A stretch of 64,000 nucleotides of DNA from Monosporascus cannonballus (lineage: Eukaryota; Ascomycota; Sordariomycetes; Xylariales). The stretch is taken from NCBI GenBank assembly GCA_004154925.1, contig QJNS01000048.1:62001-126000 (forward strand), in the 5' to 3' direction. The position numbers and the translations under genes were made by a program. The notes beneath the pieces are model-generated. The model was not told the DNA's origin, did not search any database, and saw nothing but the letters and a program-made list of their open reading frames with translations. Positions 37,954 to 50,500 of this stretch are shown here, piece by piece (the stretch's first letter is position 1; every line of letters starts with the position of its first letter).

Positions 37954-38143
37954 TGTAACGGGCATAATACGTAGGTTAAACGGAAATACGGCCCAATAAA
38001 AATTTATATTTAAGGTAAGGAGGGAAAGGGAGAAACAGCTAGCTACCAGCAAGGTGGCTGCTCCCTATATATATATAGGTGAACTCGGGCTAAGGAGCTC
38101 GCTCCGTAAGCCCGAGCTGCCCTATAGACTTTAGCCTGTAACA
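37954..38143 (-). repeat. Right LTR of element 5 (190 bp; 5' LTR)
   Basis: Begins TGTAACGGGCATAATACG and ends AGCCTGTAACA with intact TG and CA ends, followed by TSD GTAAT. Same length as the left LTR; differences are transitions. Confidence 0.92.
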
Positions 38144-41064
38144 GTAATTATTGATATTAAGCGATAACACAGGAAATTTCTCAAATTATTAAATGTCTTT
38201 ATTTTTAGTAACACTAATTATAAAAATAACATGCTGAACATATCTTTCTATAAAGTAATGTTTTATCCTTAATAATAAAAAAAACACATAAGCTTTACAA
38301 ATATAATTTAAAATGAAAATCAATTCTAGTTAGTCAAGTTTTAAAATCGTTGTATAATATGATACGACTAAAAGGTTAAACATTATAAAATCCGGCTTAA
38401 TATTAATTCTAATTCCTTTTTAATATTTGGAGTTTTGGTTTTCAGTATATTATAATGTTTTATTTTCTGTTAAATTAATATAAAGATTTAAATAAATTAT
38501 ATATATATATATTTAGCTAATTCTAAGTTAAATCATGTTTATTACTTACTTAATTGTAAAACATTGTAAGCAAATATATTTTACTTATATTTAATGTATT
38601 AATATTAAATTTAAAATAGATTTTATTTTAGCTACTATGAAATAAAGATAAAGTAATTTTATCTTGTTATGAAAAATCATATATGTATATATATTACATA
38701 TTTTTTCTCATTGTAAAACTATTAACCATTTTTGTAAAATTATCCCAAACATTTTTACCGCTTTAATCATTATTTTAATATATGTCTTATTTAGAATAAA
38801 ATACTATTTTACTAAAATCGTTCGGTTTAACCCCTATTGTACCAAGTAATCAATCCGTATTTGTATATTATATTTAAAGCGACTCTTGGCTTGAAAATAC
38901 CTAATATTATGATAATTTAGTAATTTTATAATTTCTATGTATTTTTTAAAAATATGCTTAAAAACCTTAATATTATAATTTTCAAGATTTAATGACGTTC
39001 AAGCATTAAATTACATTCCGATTTTATAATATCATTTTAAATATACTTTAAATCTATTAGTTTTACTTTATTTATTTAAGAATATTGCAAGTAAAACATA
39101 TTTAACAATTATTTCTAAGTCTAAATTTTGAATTAATATAATTTTGGAAAACTTTTATATCTTAATTAATATCATAACAGCATTATAAAACTTTATGTAT
39201 ATATTTTGAAACTTTTTAAATAAATTACTTATAATGTATTTGACCTACTAAGTTACAGATAATTTAAATAAACTTTCGCCATATTTAGTTTCCTTTTTAA
39301 TTTGAACATTGAATTTAATTTTCTTTACTATACTTTAAGTTTTATAACTATATTCCAAATGACATCGGTAAAGAGCATTAAATATATAACATTTAATTTA
39401 TTTCTTCTAAATGTTTAGGTGATTTTTCATAATATATAACAATTTCAAGCTTTATACTTTAGAAGTTTTTAAACTATTTTTGACAGTTTTATTCTAAATA
39501 TATATAGGTTTTAAATATAATTTTAATACAACAATTTATAATAAATGTTTTATTTAACAATATAATATTGTACTTACTTCAATTTTTATAAATTTTCGTT
39601 TTCGATTTTACTGATTAAACTCTTTCAACTAGGTGATAACGAAAATCTATTAAAATAAATATATCGGTTATTATTATACAACAAATACACTTATTTGTAA
39701 TATACCCAGAAACCCGTCGGTGAATTGATTAAAAATATAAGTAAATTACATTTAATATTTAATAAATATTTTTAAAAATGATTTCCGATATTTTCTCTAT
39801 TCGCGTTTTATTATGTCCGTCATAAACTTTAAAAAACTTATAGAACTATTTAAAAACACTGAGTTATGAATTTCATTTATATATTCAATTATAAGTAATT
39901 CGCAACGATAAAAACTATTAGGCGTTAAATTTTAACGAAAATATATAATTGAAAGGCATAAAGTAGAAGTAAAAAGCCCTCATTATTGAATGTTATTACT
40001 TAAAGATATAAATGTAAAGAAATTAAGGGTTTTTAATATTTTCGCTTATTTTCTTTGTTAAATTTTCATGATTATAATTTAAATATTATTATTCCTTTAC
40101 TTATATCAATACGTTTCTCAACTTAATATATTTCTTTTATTATAATCTACGTTTAATCATTTTTATGTTATTATCAAAACTTTTATTATTAATTTTAATG
40201 CCAAAATAATTGTATTAATTAATATTTATATATCTCAAAAACTATTGCGAAATAGACCTTATATAAAGAATTAAGCTCTTAAAACAAACCTATTTCGTAA
40301 TATATTATTTAATAAATCGGTTTTATTTTTTAACTATTTTAAAAATCTTAATTTGTTGCGCATTCTTTATTATAAGCGAAATTTAAAGTTTATAATGTTA
40401 TTCTATTTCTTGTTTATGTTAATTCTTTAATCAATATGATTAATCATTTTAACGATATTTTAGGTTTGGTAAATTCAAAACTGTTATAAATGCGTTACTG
40501 GTAATATATTTTCGATCTTTTAGTTTTAATATCGCGGTGTTTTCGCAATTAAATATAACTGATTTATATTTATTGTTTAAGTTATATATATATATGCGTT
40601 ATATTTGTAATGTAAAATGCGTTACATAATAAATTATATTTTAAATCCTATCGTCGCTTTAAAATATAAATAATTAGATTATTTTGTTAAATCTATACAT
40701 ATTTAAGCATATAATATTTCGAAATCGATTAATTGAAAACCTTTCTTAAAAGGTAAATTTCGCAAAATTTTAAAACTTAAATATTTCAGTTAATTTATAT
40801 AATATAATTATTGTCGTGCAATATTCGTATCTTTATGCTCCTATATAACCAAAAAAAAATTTATATTTCTTTAATCGTAAATACACTTGCTCGCATTTTT
40901 AATAAAACTATTTATTTTTTCGAATATAAATCGAAAACTTAAACCTGAATCTAGCAGCTAAATAAAGTAAATTTCCGTTATTTAGTAACTAAACATATTA
41001 AAATTACGATAATGTAATTCTATTAATACGAATTAAAAGATTAAATTACAATTTAAAAAGGAGA

Positions 41065-41270
41065 TAATAAATTAAAGAACTTAATCCGAATATATTTATA
41101 ACGTTAAATATTAATAATTAAAGCTATAAAAATGTAAATAATATAGGACCAATATTTTTTATTTTAAACTGGTGAAAAAGAAACTCTTTAATATATATGC
41201 GCAACTCCGACTTTCGAATGAGCCGAAGTTAATTATTAGCGCAACATCCTGCTCTACTTCATTATATAAT
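41065..41270. repeat. About 200-bp dispersed repeat, copy 2
   Basis: The better preserved copy, with a GC-balanced core around 41200-41262 (GCGCAACTCCGACTTTCG, then CATCCTGCTCTACTTC). Same orientation as the copy near 25 kb. No coding potential. Confidence 0.55.
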
Positions 41271-42124
41271 TAATATTTGAGATATTTATACATATTTCAA
41301 AGAAATGTCATCTTATACCATTTTACGAGATGTATCACCTTATGTGGTAGTTTTTTAGTATATTTCAATATTTAAACTTTAATTATTTATATTTTAATAT
41401 AAATCACACAAACTCACTTATAAAAGAAATCGAAAATAAGTTATATCATTTAATTTAAAAAGCTAAAATTAAAATTCAATTGTGCGATGTTTAATTTGAT
41501 ATATAAAGTCACCGATTTTATTTTGCACAAAGAACCCAATAATAAACATAGTTTAACTGATATAATTTTTAATTCGTAAAAGTTCACGCTAATTAAAAAG
41601 ATTTAAATGTCGAAAACACTTTCAGTTTGAATGCTTAAAAATTTCTAAACTATTTCGATCACACTACAAATATCGCAAATTTATAATTTTAGTAATATAT
41701 TAGAGCGTACATTAAAATTACAGAATCGCCAAAATTTGTTAAATAATAAAAAAGGCTCAAAAGGCGTTTAAAGAGCACAGATAATTAGTAACATATATTA
41801 TACGAAAATATAAAAATATTTGAAACTTTTGTAAAAGATAATTAGAAAGAAATCTTTCTGTAACAATATATACAATAAATATAAATATGAAAAAATTAAC
41901 AATTTAAGTAAATATGTAAAGAACCTTGAAGAAAATACAATAATATAAAATATTTATATAATAAAATATATTATTATTGCCCGTTAATATAGCACACCAG
42001 AATTGTTCTTTTTATTTATACGAAAAATCCTATTATTAAAGAAATAAAAATTTAATTTAAATCATAATAATTGACGAAATCTTCAGGTTTAAAACAGGCT
42101 TCACATTTAAGTATATATATAACA

Positions 42125-42170
42125 ATATATATAAAATTATCGAAAATTGTTTTAATTTTCGACAATTATA
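42125..42170. repeat. AT-rich inverted repeat
   Basis: TCGAAAATT and AATTTTCGA arms flank TGTTTT, extended outward by near-complementary ATAT runs. It could be a hairpin or the remains of a small inverted-repeat transposon. Confidence 0.5.
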
Positions 42171-42912
42171 TATATTATACATGTAGTAAAATGCGAAAAC
42201 TACTATATAAATAACGTTATTATAATACTTTATAAAGGTACTTGCTTCTTTTATTTGCTTTCAAATTTGGACGTCTTTTATTCTTTTTTATTTAAAAAGA
42301 ATCCATTTGATTTATATTTAAATTTTATTACAGCGTTATTATATTTATAATATAAAAAAAGATTCAAGTACCTGTTTTGAAAACCCATTTAAACTTATAC
42401 CAACATTTAAACATATTATATTCAGACATTTTAAGACTAAACCTATATGATTTAATTTTAAAAAATATGTTTCTATTTGAAATGCTTTTTAAATGATTCT
42501 ATTGTTTTCGTTATATGGTTTGTTTTTACCTGTTCGACGTTCTTTTCGTTTATAAAAACTTTTAAAATTATTTTTAAAACAACAAAGATAAATCGTATTT
42601 CAGAAAGACTTATTAAAAAATAATTAAAGTAATTGAAAATAAAAGTAATAAAAGCGGTTGATGTTTTTATAAAAACAACTGTTATTGTATAAAACAAATT
42701 ACATTCGTTTTTTAAAAAGGTTAAGGCATTAAAAATACACAGGTTTAAAGCAGAAAACTACTAATTATATAAGAATATAAATTTTTAATTGAAACCGAAG
42801 TTGTATAAAGGTGTTTCAACTAGTAACGGCTAGATATAATTATTATAAGGGTTTTAAACGAAAACTCGAAAATATATCGTTTACGACAAGCTCGGACATA
42901 ATCCGCATATTT

Positions 42913-43100
42913 GAAAAAAAAAGAAAAAATCAAAAAAAGAAAAAAAACAAGAGAAAAGAAAAAAAGAAGAAGAAAGAAAACAAAAGAAAACAAAAGAAAA
43001 AAACAAAAAAAGAGGAAAAAAAGAAAAGAAGAAAGAGGAAAAAAGGAAAAAGAAAAGAAAAAAAGAAAAACAAAAGAAGAATACATAAAAACGTTTAAGA
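42913..43100. repeat. Polypurine low-complexity tract
   Basis: About 190 bases on the plus strand consisting almost only of A and G in GAAAA-type units, with a few C. ORFs here on both strands (Lys/Arg/Glu-rich on plus, Phe/Leu/Ser-rich on minus) are products of the low complexity and not genes. Confidence 0.85.
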
Positions 43101-46100
43101 AAAACGAAGCCGATGAAAATAAATTAATTTAATGCGGCGTAATTACTTTATTAAAGCTTACTACTACAATATATAACGAAATAGCTGGTAATACAGTATA
43201 TTCGATAAGGTGATATAATACATTAATATATATTATAATACGCATAAAACTGTTTATTTGTTTTAATTTATTTTTTGCATGTATAGAATTTTAATCAAAT
43301 ATTTCTAAATTGTATAACGTAACAACCTTATTAATAATTGATAATAAACGATTTAGATTTGATATATATTTAATCAAATACTTCGATATATATACAATTT
43401 AATCTATATAATTAGTATAAATAAGAGATTTTCTAATAAAATATACGTTATTAAATTAAAGCTAGAAAATATTATTTAACACGTCGAATTTATTTATTGA
43501 GAAATATTTTAAAGATATTTAATTTAGAAATTTAATTTTAATGTGAAAAGTATAAGCATTAATTGTGAAATAATTACCATTAATATACCTGATTTTTCAT
43601 TATATATTTATTTCTACTTAATTTACTAATTAAATAAAAATTGTTAAATTTGGAGTTTTTCTTCATAATATCGCTTAGTATTACTAAAACGTAATATAAA
43701 AAAGAATGAAAAAGGTAAATAAACGATATATTTATAGTATGATATTAAAGTCTTAACTTTAATCATTTTTGTTTTACTATATAAAATATAAAACGATTTA
43801 TAAAGTAAAGTAAAAACTAACTTAACCGTTTAAGTTAATAAGAAAAACTCGAAAGTTAACTATACATTCGTTTGATTTTACTTATCACGTTTTATACATT
43901 ACTTTCAAATCACGGAATGACGGTAAACATGTTTAATTTACATGGTTTTTATTTCGTGAAAACTATTACTAATTAAAAATAAATTAAGTATTAAACAAAC
44001 TTTAATCTAAATATGTAAAAGTTTTCAACCGATTTTAATAAGTAAGAAATACGCCGAATTTATTATTAATTTAATATACTATATTATCCTGTATGAGTAA
44101 ATAAATGTAAAGTTTAGTGAAATCATAAACCGAGTTTAAAATTTGTTTAAATCGAAAAGGTAATTACGAAAAACTATTATGCGAAAATTCAAAAATATTT
44201 TACAAATAACTTAAACTTATGTCGATCATAATTACAAATACAAAACAATAAAACACAGTTATAAGTTTAATAAAATAGAAATTTTATAAATCATATTATA
44301 ATAATACTTATAATAATTCGTAAAATTAAAAATCTTCGGAGATTACTAGGTTTAACAAAATGTTTTAAACAAATAGTTTATTTAAATTATTAACCATTTA
44401 AATTTAAGTTTAACTTTTCTTTCCGCATAGTATGTAATAAATATTTGACATTTTAATATTAAAAGATGTTATTATTACCCAATGAGAAACTCGAGTTAAA
44501 TAATAATACTTAAATTACGAACAAATTAACGTTAAAGCAAACTCAATTTTGTAATAAGCACATTTTAATCTCGAAGAAAAACTAAAATGTATTTTTATAT
44601 TTAATTATTACGAAATTTATTATTTTATAAAGTCCGGATAATATTCTCGAACTAATAACGTAATTATATTTTGTCTGTCCGTTTAGTTTCTTTATTCGTT
44701 TTGATTTTTTGACGCATTATATGTTTTTATTTTTAAACGTATTTATTCATTTTATATCGAAAGTTTGATATAAAAATATTCTATTTCTATTATCACTGAA
44801 AATTGTTTCACTAATTTTTAAAATATTGTTAAATGTATTAAAAGGTGTGATAATATTAAATACGTGCTTATAAATCTTATATTTATATTATACTATTGTA
44901 AGGATACTTTCCTCATTTAGAACGTGGTGTAATATATTTATATTTATTATTCATTTATTTACTTTCGTAAATATTTGTTTTTATAAAAATATTTGAAAGC
45001 ATTGATATAATAATAAAGTAAGAAATTATTTACAAAGAGATTCAAATCCTAATTATGTAATTTATTACCGAAAAAATAAAAGCGTTTATTTTTTTAAAAC
45101 AATAACTTTTTATTTTTATATAAAATTACCAATTTGTTAAATACACGTCTTAAGTAGGTAAAACGCACTATATTTTAAATAAAACTTTAAATAACTAATG
45201 ATAAACGCTTTTAAAAAACGTAATAATTATTATACAAAAGAAATAGACTCTCATTTTCGAAACAAATATAATAAATAAGAAATATGAAAAATAGCAATTA
45301 TATAAAATTACTATAAAAAGTTAAAATAAAAAACGAAAATAAAACGTTCGTTTTAATTTCGAACATAATACGTATATTTATAATACCGTTATAAATATAG
45401 TTAATAAAAAATCAGATTTATTTATATTAGATTGCAAGATTATCGTTACTTAAATAATATTTATTATCGTAAAATAGTAAAAACTAATTTACTTCCCTCT
45501 ATATGTTTTTTACTTTTATAATAGATTGTATTTCCGCTAATATATATATATATATATTTATATATAAATAAATGTAAATTTCGAAAATAAATATAGTTAA
45601 TCTTGGAATTGATATATTTCAACAATTAATATCTTATATTTATATTTGGAAAATTTCCTAGCTACGCGAGGAAAATGCATATATTAATTAGTAATTATTT
45701 ATTTGAGGTTTATTTAAAATTAAAAATAATATTATGACGTTATTCAGAACATATGTTAGAAAATATGTTTAAATTACTCTTTTTATATCCGTTAATTTGA
45801 AAAAATATGAAACTATAAATATAAATACTTATTATTGCTCTAATAATTTAATGAGCAATGCGATTTAAATAGTTAATATAGTAATTATTAGAAGCTTAAA
45901 TAAGTAAAACATTTCTTAAATTTCTAATATAATGTAATAAATATTATAATTCTAGCAAATTAAATGTCATTCGATATAATTATATATTGTAATTAAAATA
46001 TAATTTTATTTAAAATGTATACCCTTTAGTTTAAAATAAATGATCTATGTATACGAGGTTTAATAAATGTATTTTTCGTATGTAATATATAACTATATAA

Positions 46101-46597
46101 ATTAATTAGATTTGTATTAATAAAAACTCGTTAAAAGATTAAATCAAAACAAACATCTAATTATAAAAGTTATATACGGATCCGAAGTTTTAAAATACTA
46201 ACATTAGAGTTTCGAAAATGACAATTATATTTAATTTGTAATAAAACTTATATTTTCAAATTTGTTTTAAAGAACTTTTAAATTTATATATTATTATTTA
46301 AATTTGTTAAATTATAATCTCTTAATTGTCATTATTGTTTTATTCGAAAATAAAATTTAAGATCTTTTATTAAAGCATATAAATTAAGGCAGAAATAATT
46401 TCACAACTAATAACTATAATTGTAATTAATCAAAATTATTTTCTGGTATTTATTTAAAAATCTATTAAACGGAATAAAAACAGTATAATTTATTATTAAT
46501 ATTTTTTTTTCGGATTTCACTTATTTCAGAACACGAATTTTTAAAAATGTTTAATAAATAAATTAAAGCTTGAGCAAATATTTCTTAATTACAAGCT

Positions 46598-46676
46598 ATT
46601 GCTGTAGTTACGGCTGTTGTGCCGCAGGCGCAACCACAACTTCCAAAATAGGATCCTGATCGCGATGAGGCAAATA
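46598..46676. repeat. 79-bp dispersed repeat, copy 2
   Basis: Ungapped match to 14079-14157 with mostly transition differences. It marks the left edge of island 2; immediately to its left the sequence is AT-rich. Confidence 0.75.
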
Positions 46677-46689
46677 TAAACTAGTTGTT

Positions 46690-47040
46690 TTGAGAATCGT
46701 GTGGGGCGGTGGAGGTAACTAACTAAAATATACCCCTGCGACTTATAGACCTCTTCTTCTCCCCCGGCCCACCACCGCCACCCCCCGTCGCCTCTTTGTA
46801 CTTCATAACGAGCCCCGCAACTACCTCTAATCTGCTGCACAATTCCCTATAACGGTCCTGGGTTTTTCCTTCTTAATCTGTTGTAAGAGTAGCTTTGAAG
46901 TTTTTCATTTGCCTGGATATGATGCGGGTCGTGGACAGGTCGTCGAGTTGCTTGTACCCCTGGGGTCCGTTCATGGATAAATTTGTAGATTTGGGTCGCT
47001 AGGATGGTGATGACGATGACATCGCCGATTCCTAGAGGGT
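46690..47040 (-). pseudogene. Possible 5' fragment of a fungal multidomain protein gene
   Basis: On the minus strand a frame reads GIGDVIVITILATQIYKFIHE and continues into a charged segment (NEKLQSYSYNRLRRKN). The GIGD(V/I)I...(A/K)xxIYK pattern resembles the N-terminal helix of many fungal ankyrin, NACHT-like and azaphilone-cluster-type proteins. No ATG is close, a stop follows after about 65 codons, and the rest is missing toward the AT-rich edge, so it would be a truncated relic. Short ORFs at 46589-46840, 47065-47271 and 47220-47432 are not supported. Confidence 0.25.
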
Positions 47041-47571
47041 TCGTTCTGCGGCGTAGAAGAGAATATGTTTCTCGGTGGTGGCCGAAGACTCACCAGTGCG
47101 GGTCTGCGCGGTGCGGCTGAAGTTGATCAACGTAACGCTTTACATATGCATACGGCACCCGAGAAAAACCGATGGATTGTCATAGGTTTATGCTCTCTGC
47201 TCGCTCTTAACGTCCGTGAGTGGCTACAATTAAGAATTACAGGATGCTCGAAATCAAATGGAAGGTGTTAAAGGACGGTTATGCTGGGGCGTACTCTCCA
47301 GCGGCGGCTATGAGGCGCCGTACTGTAAATTGGCTCTTCTGCTTAGAGCCGAACTCTGCCCACAGATTGCTCACCTCTTCCTGTGGTAGCAGATATAAAA
47401 CTAGCTTATTATCAGCAGATCTCAGAGGCTGACTGTCTCCGGCTGTCGCCACACGTGTTAATCACAGCGCTAACTAAGTCTTGCTTGCCCATAAAAACTC
47501 CACCTTCATGAGATTTCGCAAGATTAAATTCCTACTCCAAGATTTGCTACTAAGAGAAAAAGGATACACAC
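47041..47571. other. Intergenic region downstream of the large GTPase gene
   Basis: GC-balanced, no RIP signs. No frame gives a recognisable product. It includes the GTPase 3' UTR; the 5-10 codon overlaps of small ORFs here show no motif. Confidence 0.5.
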
Positions 47572-50500
47572 TCATGAAACATCTTCAACCACGCGCCCAA
47601 TCCTGTCCACCACCCCCCTAATCCTCTCTACCTCCGCCCCCACCCTCATCCTAAACTCCGGATCCCTCTCACTCTCTAACATCACATTCTCATCCCTCAG
47701 CATCCGTAAATCCGCTTCAATAAGCCCCACCTGATGGTTTACAATCTCGTTCACCTTATCCTGCAGCCGACGCGCAATATCCCTAAACTTTGCCTTGCAG
47801 TCATGCCGGTGGTCATTAAAGAGGGACGGGGAGCCGAATTTTCCTGTGATGAGGGCCTTGCGGCGGCGGTCGCTGCCGGAACCTAGGTGCAGGTGTTAGA
47901 AGGTATGAGAATGCAGGCAAAGGGAGGGTAGGCTTACCGTATTCCATGTTTGCTGCGTGATATGTATTTTCCATGAGCTTGCCTATAAAAGCCGTTCGGA
48001 TGGACGAGAAGGCATCGGTGTGGAGGGAGGAAAGCTCGGAATGGAAGCTCTCACTTGCTTCCTCGATACCGTAGAGTGTGAGGTCTTTTCGATGGCACAG
48101 TGTAGCAGCGAGACTTTGCATCGCAGATCGGGTGTTGTTTGCTGCACCATGTTCATTTGCACCTGTTGACAGTGCCGCCCTAAGGGCGTTGTCAAAAGCT
48201 TGAACGACTGCCCCATTGATCCGCTCGAGATGCGCTTCCAAGTTGACAGCGAAACTGTCCCAAACAGCGGACATATCGCCCTTCATGCCTTCCATCGCTT
48301 CTTCATTCCAGCAATGATACCCCATCTTTGCTGTTGAGTGCTCCCCATAGTTGGAGCAGAAGGCTGTGTAAGACGGATGAGACCACTGCGAAGTAGTCAG
48401 CGAACGCGTCTTCCGCTTGGAATGGACGCACATACACCTTGCCAGTACAAGCTTGCTCGTCTGGCATCGACGGTCCATTGCGGACCACTTTGTCCTGCAG
48501 CTAGTGAGTATTGAAGTCAGCTCTGTCAAGGTTGAACGTACCCATGCGCAGGTGGATTTGGCTGTTGAATTCTTCACCTAAAGTGCGCGACACGTTATTG
48601 AGTTGAGAGACTGGAGATTTTAACTAGAAGTTCGAATCAGCAGTGCTATTCGAGCATGATCGTACTCGCCCTTCACCCCTAGCCAAAACCGATAGACGGT
48701 ATAGATGCTGGCCGATAGGTTTGAGTCGAGTCTACCCGTACGATGATAAAACTCCGTAGTGCCGAAGATGGTTGGAAATGCATTTAAAGAGACCGTAAGC
48801 TGCGTACCTCATCTAGTTCTCGCTGAACGGCAGACACAGCGTCGAGGATCCGTTGTCTCCTCTCCGCGCTTGCATTACTGGATCCAGCATCGACCCACAG
48901 CTCAACAGAACCAAGGAATGCCGGTATCTCGTCCCTAATGAATTCTCTGGTTGCACGAAGTCGGCTCTCCGCAACTATTCCAATGCAATAGCGTCGTAGC
49001 TCTAGGATACCGCTCAACTTGAGGTAAGGCAAAGCGGCCGTAGCAGGCTTCCCACGGTTCTCCCAGTAGAGTTTGTTACTAACGCAGAATGTCTTCATCG
49101 TTCTGGCAATTGGGTAGTTCCGATATTCCTCCCGCAAGCGGTCGGAAACTTTGTCGTTTCGCAATTCGACGATATGGCGAAGCAATTCAAACTTGTGGGT
49201 TTCTCTGGATCTCTCAGCCCTGTGACAATCCCGCCGCAATCTCATGAGTTCCCGCTCTTCTTCCTGAGTAAGGTTTGTGAGGTCTTGCTCATATTCCACA
49301 ATTTCTTCCCTGAGAGAGTCGATTTCATCCGTATCAGCGTCGATCTCCTTTTGCATCTCCTCGATCGTTGCTCTCTCTGCTGGCCAGTCGTGCCTTGCCT
49401 CCTGCATTTGGATTTCTTCAGACCTTGTGCAAATGACGTCGATATTGGACAGGTTAGCACGACTGGCTAGTTCGAAAATCTCTTTGATGCTCTCATCCGT
49501 GATGGCCCGATCGATTTTAGCGACAACGAGGATCTGGTGGCATTGTCGGACATAACGCTCGGTAATAGCCTTGCGAGCAGAATTGAGATCGCGGAGCCCT
49601 GGAAGGTCGGTTATGATGAGTCCTTTGCTCAGGATGTAAGCCTTCAAGTACACTCGCAGTTTCTGGATGAAGGGCCAACACGGTCGAGACCCTCCATTGG
49701 GCAAGGAGTCATCCGATTCCGATGATAGTTCTCTCAACCGTGCAGAGCACCCTTCGACTGTCCTGAACGATTCCTGCCCCCCTTGCCGAGGAAGCAGCTG
49801 TGATGCCCACTCGACCATCGTCTCCACAGCATGCTCGAAGGGCATAGAAGAAAGAACACTCGGCGTTTGTTCGAGCCTCTCCTTGAAACTCGCCCTGAGT
49901 GTTCCTTTGGCGAGATCTGCTTTTCTTTGTAACCTTCTTCTATTATTGTCGTCTTCGTCGTCTTCATCTCTACCCCTTGAATTTCCCGGGAGCGATTGAT
50001 AATCCCGATAAGCCCTCAGCAGTTCCTCGAATTGCCTCTTCAGCTCATCCAATGGGAAGTAGTCGACTTGGATGATGAAATCATCTCTATTGTGGAAGAG
50101 ATATTCCGTAACGGCACATGTGCACGCAGTGCCGCTGCTGCTCTGATTAACTTAAGGTTAGCTAGGAGGTCCTGATAGCCGCAGGACGATCACTTACGGC
50201 TCTGGCCAATTCCATCTTGTCAAGCAAGGAATTAATCAAACTACTCTTGCCTACACCTGAATCACCAACAAGCCCAACAATCCGCGACGATGGCAGCTGA
50301 AAACCATTTAGCCTTGTGGCCCGTTGATGAAGGCTTTCAATGGTTGATCCGTTTTCTAGATGCAAATTCGAACTGGAAAGAACGTTGGCCATTCTTGACG
50401 TCAAGGTTCTTGCACTGGCAAGGGCCTCTTGAACTTCTGGCATGTGGAACAAGGCCTGTGGCGGGTCTTCATTCTCGATTTGATGGCTGTCTCTATTGAT

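Larger units (their letters stand above)
32551..38143 (-). mobile_element. Complete Gypsy chromovirus, element 5, RIP-inactivated
   Basis: Length 5593 bp, with two 190-bp LTRs (32551-32740 and 37954-38143) and the TSD GTAAT on both sides (32546-32550 and 38144-38148). The polypurine tract next to the left LTR, the RT (about 35040-35675) and a chromodomain (about 32900-33010) show that it is transcribed on the minus strand. All frames carry RIP-type stops. No accessory ORF is seen after the chromodomain, unlike elements 1 and 2. Confidence 0.92.
38149..46590. other. AT-rich relic tract without recognisable genes
   Basis: About 8.4 kb of extreme AT content. Items noted: dispersed repeat copy 2 (41065-41270), an inverted repeat at about 42125-42170, a polypurine run (42913-43100) and a TA run near 45545. 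No protein motif seen in any frame. The minus-strand frame at 42473-42697 is a chance ORF. Confidence 0.6.

Noticed and set aside
32551..38143. Copia element
   Set aside because: LTR length alone first suggested Copia, but RT blocks and a C-terminal chromodomain are of the Gypsy type.
42811..43132. Lys/Arg/Glu-rich ORFs and the minus-strand Phe/Leu ORF
   Set aside because: Products of the polypurine tract; the codons follow the low-complexity repeat.
49174..49999. Several plus-strand ORFs of 60-110 codons over the GTPase gene
   Set aside because: Antisense shadows of the GTPase coding exons.
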